DNA of 64,000 nt from an uncultured Clostridium sp. (GTDB lineage Bacteria > Bacillota > Clostridia > TANB77 > CAG-508), in contig USIO01000005.1 in NCBI GenBank assembly GCA_900554815.1, forward strand, positions 5,726 through 69,725, written 5' to 3'. A model generated the notes under the pieces. The model saw nothing but the letters and a program-made list of their open reading frames with translations. It made no database searches and was not told the DNA's origin. Position numbers and translations under genes: made by a program. Positions 32,874-42,973 of this stretch are shown here, piece after piece (the stretch's first letter is position 1; every line of letters starts with the position of its first letter).

Positions 32874-32903
32874 ATGCAGTATGAGGCATGGCGAATAATT
32901 TAA
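32874..32903 (+). CDS. Mini-ORF 1 (9 residues)
   Basis: ATG at 32874 is preceded by GGAAGGAGG at good spacing; the product would be M-Q-Y-E-A-W-R-I-I. The ribosome site is among the strongest in the window, which is why so short a frame is noted. Could be a leader peptide; it may also be chance. Confidence 0.35.
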   Translation: MQYEAWRII

Positions 32904-32912
32904 AAAGGAGGT

Positions 32913-32930
32913 ATGCCTATAGAACAATAA
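32913..32930 (+). CDS. Mini-ORF 2 (5 residues)
   Basis: AAAAAGGAGGT directly precedes ATG 32913 (spacing very short); the product would be M-P-I-E-Q. Starts with the same M-P-I as mini-ORF 3, suggesting a diverged duplicate. Confidence 0.25.
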   Translation: MPIEQ

Positions 32931-32977
32931 AAAATTATACAATAAAAAATATATATATATTAATTAAAAGGAAGTGA

Positions 32978-33004
32978 ATGCCTATACGAAAAACCTTAAT
33001 ATAA
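32978..33004 (+). CDS. Mini-ORF 3 (8 residues)
   Basis: AAAAGGAAGTGA precedes ATG 32978; the product would be M-P-I-R-K-T-L-I, ending in TAA before a terminator-like hairpin. Confidence 0.25.
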   Translation: MPIRKTLI

Positions 33005-33041
33005 TATTAATTTAATAATTACCCTTAAAAGAATAAACAAT

Positions 33042-33088
33042 AATAGAGCTTTTGCACTAAATAAAACATTAGTACAAAGGCTCTATTA
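33042..33088 (+). terminator. Hairpin downstream of the mini-ORFs
   Basis: AATAGAGC...GCTCTATT arms with further TTTTG-ACTA/TAGT-CAAA pairing and a following T-rich stretch. It could end the short leader transcript ahead of the sortase gene. Confidence 0.6.
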
Positions 33089-33295
33089 GAGTTTGTGGCA
33101 ATAAATGTAAATTTATGTCGAAATGTTTTTCTTTACTTTTGAACTAATTTGTATTATTATGAAAACATAAAAAAATTGCAATTTTTGTTATTTTAAAAAA
33201 ATTTTTATTCTAAAGTAAAATAACCTAAAAAAGATTCTAGAATTCTTAAAGACATTCCCAACTACAAAAATTAAAATACAAGGAGGTATGAATAT

Positions 33296-33886
33296 GTGAC
33301 TAAATATACTCGTACTAGTGTCAATCTATGCGCTTTTTTTATTACCGTTTTTATTTTCTGTATTATTTATTTATTCCCTAAACAAATAAAAAGCTTTGCA
33401 TTCAGCAAAGTAGAAAATCCCATAAATAGCTGTTACATAGAAAAAAATTTTCAAAAAACAGATGAAATTATACAAAAAGAAGTAACCTCTAAAAATAAGA
33501 CTAAAAAATTAGAATGGAAAATTGTTATTCCAGCAATTAATCTAGATGCACAAATAGCAGAAGGAACAAGCCCAGAGATTTTAAACAAATATGTGGGACA
33601 TTTTGAAAATACACCTAAATTAAATGGAAATGTAGCATTAGGAGCTCATAATAGAGGATATAAGGTAAACTATTTTAAAGATTTAAAAAAATTAAAGAAA
33701 GGAGATAAAATTCAATATTATTATAATGGGAAACAAAAAGAATACCAAGTAGAAACAATAACGATTATAAAAGATACAGATTGGACTTATTTACAAAACA
33801 CAACTAAAGATAAAATAACGCTAATAACGTGTGTAGAAGATCAACCAGAATATAGGCGTTGTATTCAAGGTGCAATAGTAAATTAA
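33296..33886 (+). CDS. Sortase (class D-like)
   Basis: 196 residues from GTG 33296 (AAGGAGG upstream; the ATG four bases earlier is immediately followed by a stop). It has an N-terminal membrane helix (8-28) and a catalytic core with G-A-H-N-R-G (His118), T-L-I-T-C-V (Cys179) and an E-Y-R-R-C arginine motif near 187. Sortases cleave LPxTG-like signals and join the protein to peptidoglycan or pilins. The next gene encodes a probable substrate ending L-P-K-T-G-M, and the cohesin protein at 12493 ends with L-P-Y-A-G. The extra Cys near the Arg is not usual but not exceptional. Confidence 0.9.
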   Translation: MTKYTRTSVNLCAFFITVFIFCIIYLFPKQIKSFAFSKVENPINSCYIEKNFQKTDEIIQKEVTSKNKTKKLEWKIVIPAINLDAQIAEGTSPEILNKYVGHFENTPKLNGNVALGAHNRGYKVNYFKDLKKLKKGDKIQYYYNGKQKEYQVETITIIKDTDWTYLQNTTKDKITLITCVEDQPEYRRCIQGAIVN

Positions 33887-33898
33887 GGAGGAAAATTT

Positions 33899-35609
33899 AT
33901 GTTAAAAGTATTGAAAAACATATTAAAAATTATATTAATAGTTATAATTTTGTTTAGCACAAGTATTTTAAAAAACCCAGTTAAGGCAGCAACAACTCCA
34001 ATTAGCAGTGCATATTTATATGCTAAAAGTTCTTATGGAAATATGTTAAAATATAATGGAGTAGAAATATTAACAACATTTGTTGTTTATTCCAAAGATG
34101 GGGTAGAATATCCTGCATATTGCCTAGACGCCAATATGCCAGGAGTTGGAGAAAATGGAAGTTATACAGTAAATACAAGCAATTTCCTAAATGATGTTAT
34201 GCTATGGAGAGTAATTACAAACGGATATCCTTATAAAAGTGTTAGTGAACTGGGGTGCAACACAAAAGAAGAAGCATTTGCGGCAACAAAACAAGCTGTA
34301 TATTGTATTCTATATGGTAGAGAAGCAAGTTGGTATACACCAATAGGAGAACAAGGCAAAAGAGTAGTTAATGCTATGGCTCAAATATTGCAAAATGCAA
34401 GAAATAGTACAAGTGTAAAACCTTCTAGTGATATTAGCTTACAGTCGCAAGAAAATAAATGGAACATAGATTCAAACAATAAAAACTATGTTTATCAAAC
34501 ATTTAAAATTATATCATCATCTACATCAAATAATTGCAAAATATCATTAACAGGAAATTACCCAGAAGGAACCAAAATAGTAGACACTAACAATAATCCA
34601 ATTACAGCAATTTCTTCTGGAAGAACATTTAAACTAATGATACCTATTAAAAGCCTAACTTCAAATGGAGAATTCCAAGTCAAAATACAAGCAACATTAG
34701 AAACAAAACCAGTATTATATGGAAAAGCACCTAACAGTAGTTGGCAAGATTATGCTGTTACAGCATCTATTTATGAAGATGCAAAAGGAAGTGCAACTAT
34801 AAACTATAGAAAGAACGAAACAAAAATAATTATTCAAAAACTAGACTCATCAAATAAAACACCTATAGAAGGAGTAACTTTCCAATTATTAGATAATAAT
34901 AAAAAAATAGTATATACAGATTTAGTTTCAGATAGAAATGGATGCATAGAAATAAATAATATTGTTCCTGGGAAATATTATTTAGAAGAAATTAAAACAA
35001 AAGAACGGATATATTAAATATGATAAACAAATTGAATGTAATGTAACACTTAACCAAACATTAAATGTTACAGTTAATAACACAAAACCAACTATAATAG
35101 AAGAGGAAAACAATAACCAACAAATTACAGTAGAACAAAATAATTCAGAAATAAAAATAGAAAATCAAAACGGTTTTACTAATATTGAAAACAACAACCA
35201 ACAAATAGAAATAAATAATTCTAATAGCAATAAAAGCGAAATAAACAATAACAACAATGTAAATATTAGTAATAATAACGAAAATAATAGTCAAACAAAC
35301 ACTAATAATAATGTGGATATTAACAACAAAAATGAAAATAACAATCTAACAAATACCAACAATAATATGAATATTAATAACGAAAATATTAATAATAATC
35401 AAACAAACACTAATAGCAATATAAACACTAATAATAAAAACGAAAATATAAACATTGAAAACACTAGTCAAAATAGTAATACTAATATTACAAACAATAA
35501 TAGTAATGTAGGTATTAATAATACTAACAATAATGTAAACAATCAAAATATTAATTCTAATATTCAAAATTTAAATGGGATTGTAAAGCTACCAAAAACA
35601 GGAATGTAA
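33899..35609 (+). CDS. Surface adhesin with thioester domain, Cna-B repeat and LPKTGM end, with one CGG +1 site
   Basis: 569 residues with a shift at C35006 (CGGA, Gly370). A signal peptide (1-31) precedes a thioester domain: Cys75 in Y-C-L-D-A and Gln132 in T-K-Q-A-V-Y can form the Cys-Gln bond used for covalent host binding. A Cna-B/SpaA-like domain (about 305-395) contains the shift at E-E-I-K-T-K-E-G-Y, the family's conserved E-x-x-A-P-x-G-Y position. A 170-residue Asn/Thr-rich low-complexity stalk ends with L-P-K-T-G-M and an immediate stop. The hydrophobic helix and basic tail expected after LPxTG are absent, and no further frame supplies them. It follows the sortase gene by 12 bases. 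Confidence 0.85.
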
Positions 35610-35616
35610 AAATCAT

Positions 35617-35645
35617 AAGGGTTTCTAAATTAGAAACCCTTATAA
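35617..35645 (+). terminator. Rho-independent terminator
   Basis: AAGGGTTTCTA / TAGAAACCCTT inverted repeat followed by ATAATTTAT, just after the adhesin gene. Confidence 0.75.
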
Positions 35646-35755
35646 TTTATGTACAATATGGAGCAAAGGTAGTTGCCTTCTATTGACAGATAAGAGGATA
35701 AAATATATAATATTCCATATACTAGAAACGTAAGAAAGGAAGTTTATATAAATAT

Positions 35756-37087
35756 ATGATTTCACAAATAATTGTATTATTCGTACTAATTTTTTTAAAT
35801 GCTTTTTTTGCAATGACAGAAATAGCATTTATTTCTTTGAATGATGCAAAAATTTCAAAACAGGCAAAAGAAGGCGACAAAAAAGCAATACAAATTTTAA
35901 AAATGCTTAAAAACCCAAGTAAATTTTTAGCTACAATCCAAATAGGAATTACATTAGCTGGTTTTTTATCTAGTGCTTTTGCTTCAGATGCATTTGCAGA
36001 CAAACTAGCTCCAGTTTTAGAAAATTGGATACCACTAGGAATAGGAGTGTGGAAGGGAATTTCTATTGTTATTATTACAATGATACTTTCTTATTTTACA
36101 CTTGTATTTGGGGAATTGGTTCCAAAAAGACTTGCAATGAGAAACCACGAAAAAATAGCATATGCTACTATTGGAGTTATTAGGGCAATTTCCTTAATAA
36201 CAGCTCCTTTTGTAAAATTACTAACATTTTCAACAAATGTTATTTCTAAACTTTTTGGAGTAAGTGAAAACGAAGAAGAAACAGTAACAGAAGAAGAAAT
36301 TAGAATGATGGTAGATGTAGGAGAAGAAAAAGGAACAATTGAAGAAGAAGAAAAAGAACTAATTAATAATATTTTTGAATTTAATGATAAAACTGTTGCA
36401 GAAGTAATGATACACAGAACAGATGTATTTGCTATTGATGTAAATGCAGATATTTATGAAATGCTAGACACAATTGATGAATATAAATACAGTAGAATAC
36501 CAGTATATGAAGACACAATTGATGAAATTGTAGGAATTTTATATATTAAAGATTTATTAAAATATGTAACAGCACATAAAAAAATAAAAATAAAAAGTAT
36601 TATGAGAGAAGCATATTTTGTTTCAGAACACAAAATGATAAATGATTTATTTAAGGAACTACAAAAAAATAAAACTCAAATTTGTATTGTAATAGACGAA
36701 TATGGTGGAACAGCTGGAGTAATTACCATGGAAGACATTTTAGAAGAATTAGTTGGAAATATTTTTGACGAATATGATGAAGTAGAACCAGACTATGAAA
36801 AAATAGATGATAATACTTTTTTAATTAATGGTAGTGTTTCTATTTATGATTTAAGAAAAATTTTAAATATAGAAATACCAGAAGGAGATTATGATACTTT
36901 ATCTGGATATTTAACAGAAAAATTAGGAAGAATACCAGAAGATGATGAAAATCCAATTGTAGAAACACCACTTGTAACTTATAAAATAGAAGAATATGAA
37001 GACAAAAGAATTAAACTAGTTAAAGCATGTAAAAATAATGTAGTTGAAAAGCCACACAACGAAGAAGAAAACGAAGAACAAAACTAA
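35756..37087 (+). CDS. HlyC/CorC-family membrane protein (CNNM plus CBS domains)
   Basis: 443 residues. An N-terminal CNNM/DUF21 domain with helices near 3-25, 60-85 and 100-130 includes N-A-F-F-A-M-T-E-I-A and L-V-F-G-E-L-V-P-K-R. Two CBS domains (about 210-330, H-R-T-D-V-F-A-I-D and E-Y-G-G-T-A-G-V-I-T-M-E-D) and a C-terminal CorC_HlyC domain (360-430) follow. Members are linked to magnesium/cobalt efflux or tolerance. Acidic tail. No CGG site. Start ATG 35756 has AAAGGAAG at slightly long spacing. Confidence 0.88.
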   Translation: MISQIIVLFVLIFLNAFFAMTEIAFISLNDAKISKQAKEGDKKAIQILKMLKNPSKFLATIQIGITLAGFLSSAFASDAFADKLAPVLENWIPLGIGVWKGISIVIITMILSYFTLVFGELVPKRLAMRNHEKIAYATIGVIRAISLITAPFVKLLTFSTNVISKLFGVSENEEETVTEEEIRMMVDVGEEKGTIEEEEKELINNIFEFNDKTVAEVMIHRTDVFAIDVNADIYEMLDTIDEYKYSRIPVYEDTIDEIVGILYIKDLLKYVTAHKKIKIKSIMREAYFVSEHKMINDLFKELQKNKTQICIVIDEYGGTAGVITMEDILEELVGNIFDEYDEVEPDYEKIDDNTFLINGSVSIYDLRKILNIEIPEGDYDTLSGYLTEKLGRIPEDDENPIVETPLVTYKIEEYEDKRIKLVKACKNNVVEKPHNEEENEEQN

Positions 37088-37150
37088 TTTGCTTTATTTA
37101 TTATAGTAATATGTATTAACACATTGAAAATATATTGATGGGGAAAGAAA

Positions 37151-38398
37151 ATGTACGAAAAATTTGGAATTAGTGATAAAATAGAAAAACTATCAAATAA
37201 AATACAAAAAGATATAACTCCTGTGTTTGACAAAATTAATAAATTAAATGAAATAAATAGTATGAAAGTATTAAATGCATTTCAAAAATATCGTGTATCT
37301 GAAATGCACTTTAATTCTTCAACAGGCTATGGATATGGAGATATTGGAAGAGATACAATAGAAAAAATATTTGCAGAAGTGCTAAAAGCAGAAGATACAT
37401 TAGTTAGAAATCAATTTATTTCTGGAACACATGCACTTACTGTATGTTTATTTGCGCTCTTAAGACCAAACGATACAGTAATTAGCATTAATGGAAAACC
37501 ATATGATACATTAGATAGTGTTATTGGGTTAGAAAAAAATGCTAGTTCATTAAAATCATATGGGGTAAAATATGAACAAATTGATTTAATTGAAAATGAA
37601 TTTGACAAAGATAAAATTAAAGAAAGACTAAAGAAAAACAATGTAAAATTAGTAATGATACAACGTTCATGTGGTTATTCTTTAAGAGAAAGCCTTAACA
37701 TAGAAAAAATAAAGAATATTGTACAAGAAATTAGAAAAGTTAATACTTCTGTAATTATTATGTGTGACAATTGCTATGGAGAATTTGTAGAAGAAAGTGA
37801 ACCACTAGAAGCAGGAGTAGACATTATTGTAGGCTCTTTAATTAAAAATTTAGGAGGAGGACTAGCTCCTAATGGTGCATATATTGCAGGCAAAAGAGAA
37901 CTAATAGAATTATGCGCTGAAAGATTAACAGCTCCTGGTTTAGGAAAAGAAGTAGGCCCATCATTAGGAATAAATAAAAATTTCTTACAAGGCCTATTTA
38001 TGGCGCCAAGTGTTGTAGCAAGTAGCTTAAAAACAGCAATATACGCAAGTAAAATGCTAGAAGAATTAGGATATGAAACTATACCAAAATATAATGGAAA
38101 AAGAGGAGATATTGTTCAAAAAATCATATTCCGAAATGCAGAAAAACTAGTTAAATTCTGCCAAGGAATACAGATGGGATCTCCTATTGATTCGGACTCA
38201 ATCCCAGAGCCATGGGACATGCCAGGCTATACAGATAAAGTTATTATGGCTGCAGGAACATTTACTGCTGGTTCATCTATTGAGTTATCTTGTGATGCTC
38301 CAATTCGAGAGCCATATATTGCATTTTTACAAGGGGGACTAACTTACGAATATGGTAAATTAGGAGTAATGAAAGCAATTCAAAATATTTTAAATTAA
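37151..38398 (+). CDS. Methionine gamma-lyase family PLP enzyme (aluminium-resistance protein family)
   Basis: 415 residues; GGGGAAAG before ATG. It contains the family's Y-G-Y-G-D-I-G-R-D near 58, F-I-S-G-T-H-A-L-T near 96, the D-N-C-Y-G-E-F Asp for the PLP ring near 206 and the Schiff-base motif G-S-L-I-K-N-L-G-G-G (Lys232). The C-terminal D-A-P-I-R-E-P-Y-I-A-F-x-Q-G-G-L-T-Y-E is also typical. It is a soluble PLP-dependent lyase; the natural substrate of this family is not settled. It lies directly before the HI0933-like flavoprotein. Confidence 0.85.
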   Translation: MYEKFGISDKIEKLSNKIQKDITPVFDKINKLNEINSMKVLNAFQKYRVSEMHFNSSTGYGYGDIGRDTIEKIFAEVLKAEDTLVRNQFISGTHALTVCLFALLRPNDTVISINGKPYDTLDSVIGLEKNASSLKSYGVKYEQIDLIENEFDKDKIKERLKKNNVKLVMIQRSCGYSLRESLNIEKIKNIVQEIRKVNTSVIIMCDNCYGEFVEESEPLEAGVDIIVGSLIKNLGGGLAPNGAYIAGKRELIELCAERLTAPGLGKEVGPSLGINKNFLQGLFMAPSVVASSLKTAIYASKMLEELGYETIPKYNGKRGDIVQKIIFRNAEKLVKFCQGIQMGSPIDSDSIPEPWDMPGYTDKVIMAAGTFTAGSSIELSCDAPIREPYIAFLQGGLTYEYGKLGVMKAIQNILN

Positions 38399-38452
38399 AA
38401 AATTATATTTTAGATAGTGACATTAACAAGCCAAAAAGGGGTAAATAAAAGC

Positions 38453-39716
38453 ATGAATGTTATTATAATTGGAGGAGGACCAGCAGGAATGCTTTGCGCA
38501 ATATCTGCTGCTAAATATGGAAATAATGTTACGATTATAGAAAAAAATAACACACTAGGGAAAAAACTTTTAATTACAGGAAAAGGGCGTTGTAATATTA
38601 CAAGTAGCTTAAAAATGTCGGACTTTATTCAAAATATACCACGAAATGGAAAGTTTTTGTTTAGTGCTTTTCAAAATTTTACAAATAACGATATTATTTG
38701 CTTATTAAAAAAACAGGGCTTAGATGTAAAAAAAGAACGTGGAAATAGAATATTTCCGGTAACCGATAACGCACAGGATGTTTTAAATGCTCTATTAAAA
38801 GAATGCATAAACCAAAAAGTAAAAATAAGAACAAATACAAAAGCTATAAAAATACAAACAGAAAATGGAAAAGTAGTAGGAATAAAAACAAGAGATTTAA
38901 TTAATAAAAAAGAAAAAATAGAAAAAGCAGATAAAATAGTAGTTGCCACTGGTGGAAAGAGTTACCCAACAACAGGCTCTACAGGAGATGGATACGAATT
39001 AGTACAAGAACTTGGACATTCAATTATACCAATAAAAGGATCTTTAGTACCATTAATAGTAAATAATGTTAAATTATGCAAACAATTACAAGGTTTAAGC
39101 CTAAGGAATGTGCAAATTCAATTTTTAGATAAAAAGAATAACAAACTAATTTATGAAGACTTTGGAGAAATGCTATTTACACATTTTGGAGTATCTGGAC
39201 CAACAATACTAAGTGGTTCAGCACATTTGTTAAGACACAAAAATGTAGAAGAACTAATGCGGAAAAAATGAAATTATTTTAAAAATAGATTTAAAGCCAG
39301 CTTTATCTGAAAAAAAATTAGATGAAAGAGTTTTAAGAGATTTTGAAGAAAATAAAAATAAGCAATTTAAAAATTCTTTAGACAAACTAATACCTAAAAA
39401 GCTAATTACAGCTATTATAGATAAAGCTAAAATTAATCCGGAAAAACCAGTAAACGAAATAGCAAAAAAAGAAAGAAAAAATTTAGTGTATGCACTAAAG
39501 AATTTTGATGTTGCAATTAATGGTTTTAGAGATATAAAAGAAGCAATTATAACAAGTGGAGGTGTTTCTGTAAAAGAAATTAACCCCAAAACTATGGAAT
39601 CTAAATTAGTAAAAGGATTGTTTTTTGCTGGGGAAATAATAGATGTAGATGCATATACAGGGGGATTTAATCTACAAATAGCATATTCTACAGGGTATAC
39701 AGCAGGAATGAATTAG
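38453..39716 (+). CDS. HI0933-like (YhiN) flavoprotein, with one CGG +1 site
   Basis: 420 residues with a shift at C39260 (CGGA, Gly270). ATG 38453 follows AAGGGG and gives the FAD dinucleotide-binding motif I-I-I-G-G-G-P-A-G at 4-12; the in-frame GTG at 38417 only adds an unlikely leader. Further motifs: G-K-G-R-C-N-I-T near 44, V-V-A-T-G-G-K-S-Y near 163, F-T-H-F-G-V-S-G-P near 240, and at the end F-A-G-E-I-I-D-V-D-A-x-T-G-G-F-N-L-Q-x-A-Y-S-T-G. Conventional reading stops after M-R-K-K and would lose the C-terminal FAD-closing motif. The family is a putative NAD(P)/FAD oxidoreductase of unknown substrate. Confidence 0.9.
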
Positions 39717-39723
39717 GAGGCTT

Positions 39724-40368
39724 ATGGAGCAATTTAAAACAATAAAAGAAGATATAACATCAGAACTAACTGAAAAAAAATCCAAATTTATAGCTAATAT
39801 TTATTATATAGAAAATATTGAAGAAATAGAAAATAAACTAAAAGAATTAAAAACCATTTACATAGGAGCAAAACACTATTGCTATGCTTATAGAGTTATA
39901 ACAAATGACCAGGTTATAGAAAAATCTAGTGATAACCGGAGAACCTTCACGGAACAGCAGGAGCTCCAATTTTAACTATATTACAAAAGAATAATTTTTT
40001 AAATATTTTAGTAGTTGTTGTTAGATATTTTGGAGGGATTTTATTAGGAACAGGGGGCTTAGTAAGAGCTTATTCACGGTAGTGTACAAAATGCCCTAAG
40101 CAAAGCAACAATCATAGAAAAACAAGCAGGTTTTTTAGTTCAAATTAATTTAAAATACGAAGAACTAGAAATGCTAAAATATAAATTAAAGTCTATGAAT
40201 GTAAATCCAATTTCAATTAATTATAGCGAAAATGTAAATATTTTATTAGAAATTTCAAAAAATGACTATGAAAATAAATTATTAAAATATATTAATCGCG
40301 AACAATACAACATAAATTCAAAAATATTACAAAAAAAGTTTGTTGATATATCAACAAAAACAAAATGA
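39724..40368 (+). CDS. YigZ/IMPACT-family protein, with three CGG +1 sites
   Basis: 213 residues with shifts at C39937 (CGGA, Gly72), C39950 (CGGA, Gly76) and C40077 (CGGT, Gly118). The restored sequence is [16 protein letters not shown], then [21 protein letters not shown], the signature of the UPF0029/IMPACT domain; a C-terminal DUF1949 domain follows. The first two sites are three sense codons apart, so two shifts happen within four residues. Start ATG 39724 follows TAGGAGG and is seven bases after the flavoprotein stop. The family is thought to bind RNA or ribosomes; exact role unknown. Confidence 0.9.
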
Positions 40369-40468
40369 ACTTGAAAAATTTTCCAGAAATGTATTGCATA
40401 ATACAAAAAAACATATTATAATTCCAAATGTAAAAAATATACAAATTTATTTAATAGGAGGAATTGTT

Positions 40469-41287
40469 TTGAAAGAGAAAATTACTGTATTGATTGCAGA
40501 TGACAATCAAGATTTTGCAAACATTTTAGCAGGCTACTTGAAAAAACATGATGATATGGAAATAATAGGAATGGCAAAGGATGGAAATGAAGCAGTAGAA
40601 ATTATAAGAAATGTAGAACCAGATGTAGCAATATTAGATGTAATAATGCCACACTTAGATGGTCTAGGTGTGCTAGAAAAAATAAATGAATTTAATATGC
40701 CAAAAAGACCACTTTGCATTATGTTATCAGCAGTTGGGCAAGACAAAATAACTCAAAGAGCAATTAATTTAGGAGCAGAATATTATGTTGTAAAGCCATT
40801 TGATATTGAACTTTTAATTAAAAGAATTAAAGAAGTAAAATTTTACCAAAATTCGCCAATTAAACCAGCATATATTAATAGAGAATTAAAAGCACAATAC
40901 ATAGAATTAGAACCAAATAGCAAAAAAGATGAAAAGAATTTAGAGGCACTTGTAACCAATATTATCCATGAAGTTGGTGTGCCAGCACATATTAAAGGAT
41001 ACCAATATTTACGAGAAGCGATTATGATGGTAACAAATGATATTGATGTTATTAATCAAATTACAAAACAATTATATCCAGATATAGCAAATAAATTTAA
41101 AACAACCCCAAGTAGGGTAGAGCGTGCAATTCGCCATGCAATAGAAGTAGCATGGGGAAGAGGGCAAACAGATGCCACAGAAAGTATTTTTGGCTATACT
41201 GTTTCTGCAAGTAAAGGAAAGCCAACAAATAGTGAGTTTATAGCAATGATAGCAGATAAACTAAGGCTAGAACTAAAATCAGCATAA
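40469..41287 (+). CDS. spo0A: Spo0A, master regulator of sporulation
   Basis: 272 residues from TTG 40469, chosen because AGGAGG stands eight bases upstream; the frame's upstream ATG at 40340 overlaps the YigZ gene. Receiver domain with I-A-D-D-N at 9-13, phospho-acceptor Asp57 in I-L-D-V-I-M-P, S-A switch and K-P-F. The C-terminal DNA-binding domain has the Spo0A-specific [19 protein letters not shown] and A-I-E-V-A-W-x-R-G near 250. It marks the organism as spore-forming. No CGG site. Confidence 0.95.
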   Translation: MKEKITVLIADDNQDFANILAGYLKKHDDMEIIGMAKDGNEAVEIIRNVEPDVAILDVIMPHLDGLGVLEKINEFNMPKRPLCIMLSAVGQDKITQRAINLGAEYYVVKPFDIELLIKRIKEVKFYQNSPIKPAYINRELKAQYIELEPNSKKDEKNLEALVTNIIHEVGVPAHIKGYQYLREAIMMVTNDIDVINQITKQLYPDIANKFKTTPSRVERAIRHAIEVAWGRGQTDATESIFGYTVSASKGKPTNSEFIAMIADKLRLELKSA

Positions 41288-41563
41288 AAGATTTATAATA
41301 ATATTGAAAGAACATATAAAATTAAACAACTTGCATAAAAATCTGCAAAGTACAATAAAAAAATACCACATTTTGAAATGCACCCCATTTAGTAGACACA
41401 AATAAAAAAACAATTTGTGTTAAAATCTAAACGGAGGTGTATTTTTTATATTGTGCCACACATCTATGTGGATTCCTTCTTTTATAACTATTAGTAATAG
41501 AGTTATAAAAAAGTATGTACTAAAAGTTACAATATGAATAAAATATAATAAGGAGGGAAATAG

Positions 41564-42086
41564 ATGTGTTGCAAGTGTAATAAATTTAAAGCATGTAAAA
41601 TAATATTATTTACATTAATATTATCATTAATAATATCATTATTAATATGTGTAATATACTTTAATAATAAATCATATGATGTTTTAACAGCTATTGCAGT
41701 TGAAGGTGACAATACTCGGGCTTGGAACAACTACTATAATGTTTAGTGAAAATAAAATAACAGAAGGAAATGCAATTACCCATGAGCCAGGAAATGATAA
41801 AATTCTAATAAACCAAACAGGTATTTATCAAATATCATATCAACTTTATGGAACAAAAGATTCAATAGGAACATTTCAATTTAATGCTATATTAATAGTA
41901 AATGGAACAGCGATAAATAGTACCTTTAATGAAAGCCCAATTATTAGAAATAGTGTAAATCGAATGACACTAACAAGTACAGTCATTTTAAAGCTAAACC
42001 AAGGAGATATTCTACAATTGTCAGGAGTTTCAATAGAAGATATTATGTACCAACAAGCTAGAATAGATATAGAAAAAATAGACTAA
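41564..42086 (+). CDS. BclA C-terminal/C1q-like jelly-roll protein with membrane anchor, with one CGG +1 site
   Basis: 173 residues with a shift at C41717, the only CGGG site (Gly52). The N-terminus has a C-C-K-C-N-K-F-K-A-C-K Cys-rich stretch, then one membrane helix (about 14-36). The rest is a compact beta domain: I-N-Q-T-G-I-Y-Q-I-S-Y-Q-L, an I-L-V-N-G-T-A-I strand and L-N-Q-G-D-I-L-Q-L-S-G, as in the BclA C-terminal/TNF-like fold of exosporium filaments. No collagen repeats. It lies after spo0A and may be a spore or cell surface protein. GGAGGG precedes ATG 41564. Confidence 0.75.
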
Positions 42087-42124
42087 AAAGATGAGGACTT
42101 TTTTGCCTCATCTTAATTTTTCTA
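42086..42124 (+). terminator. Rho-independent terminator
   Basis: AAGATGAGG / CCTCATCTT inverted repeat followed by AATTTTTCT, directly after the preceding stop codon. Confidence 0.8.
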
Positions 42125-42251
42125 TTATATAGTAAAACCGACTTCCACTTTGAATCTATGTGGATTTTTTTGTATATAACAAGCTTAGATTTTCTTATAT
42201 AAAAAGTTTAACACATATTAAATTATGCAAAGAATAAAATTGGGTGGTTTA

Positions 42252-42884
42252 TTACTCAAAATATTTATTATATAAATCTTTTGCATTGCTCATGGCATCT
42301 TCTTTTGACATTCCACTATGATCATAAGGATATATTCTACGATCATCCTTTTGCAAATAAAGTTGCCAACTAGGATAAAATTTCGTTCCACAAAAATCCA
42401 CAAATTCATTAATTATATTTACTGCTTTTTCTACATCATCATAATTATTTACTATCAAATGAGTATCATAATTAAGTATTCCATCTGTAATATTTTCTTC
42501 TACTATAAAATATTTTTTATTAGGACTATTCCATTTATCAAATAAATATTTGTGATAATTATCCAAGAAATCTTCTGCCAAGTTTCCAGAATTTTTAATG
42601 GCAGTAAATTTTATTTCATTATTTTCTGCTAATTCAAATCTATATGTTCCATTTTCTTTATCGTCAGTATCTTGTGATATACTTTTTATCTTTATATTAT
42701 ACATATTTTCTATTGTTCCTACAACCGAAACATTAGTCCTTTCTTTTAAACTAGAAAAATTAATATATACACTAAATAATAGTAAAAAAATAACTACCGC
42801 AAATATTAAAATAGCAAAAATTTTTAACGATTTTCCTGTTATATTTAAACCCTTAACAACCTTATCTATCTTTTCCATTTGCAC
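42252..42884 (-). CDS. Membrane protein of unknown function
   Basis: 210 residues, with a second in-frame ATG two codons later. Residues ~20-42 form one membrane helix; the remaining ~165 residues are probably outside the cell and contain no catalytic motif that I recognise. A single Cys occurs near residue 165. The C-terminal helix (S-K-E-D-A-M-S-N-A-K-D-L-Y-N-K-Y) is charged. It is transcribed opposite to both neighbours, so it has its own promoter. No CGG codon. Confidence 0.6.
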   Translation of the reverse strand: MQMEKIDKVVKGLNITGKSLKIFAILIFAVVIFLLLFSVYINFSSLKERTNVSVVGTIENMYNIKIKSISQDTDDKENGTYRFELAENNEIKFTAIKNSGNLAEDFLDNYHKYLFDKWNSPNKKYFIVEENITDGILNYDTHLIVNNYDDVEKAVNIINEFVDFCGTKFYPSWQLYLQKDDRRIYPYDHSGMSKEDAMSNAKDLYNKYFE

Positions 42885-42973
42885 TAAAAAATTTACTAAG
42901 AATTATTTACAAAAGACAAAAATGGCAATATAATAGTTATATCATTTATTTTTAAGGACAAGGAGTAATAAAA

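Larger units (their letters stand above)
32790..33295. other. 506-bp leader region upstream of the sortase gene
   Basis: No long ORF. It holds three tiny ORFs each with a strong ribosome site (32874-32903, 32913-32930, 32978-33004), then a terminator-like hairpin (33042-33088), then about 200 bp of AT-rich DNA without recognisable features up to the AAGGAGG of the sortase gene. The layout resembles an attenuation leader. Confidence 0.55.

Noticed and set aside
42140..42175. Second terminator or riboswitch after the BclA-like gene (TCTATGTGGATT also seen near 41465)
   Set aside because: Only short, weak pairing; similarity is about 12 bases and may be chance.
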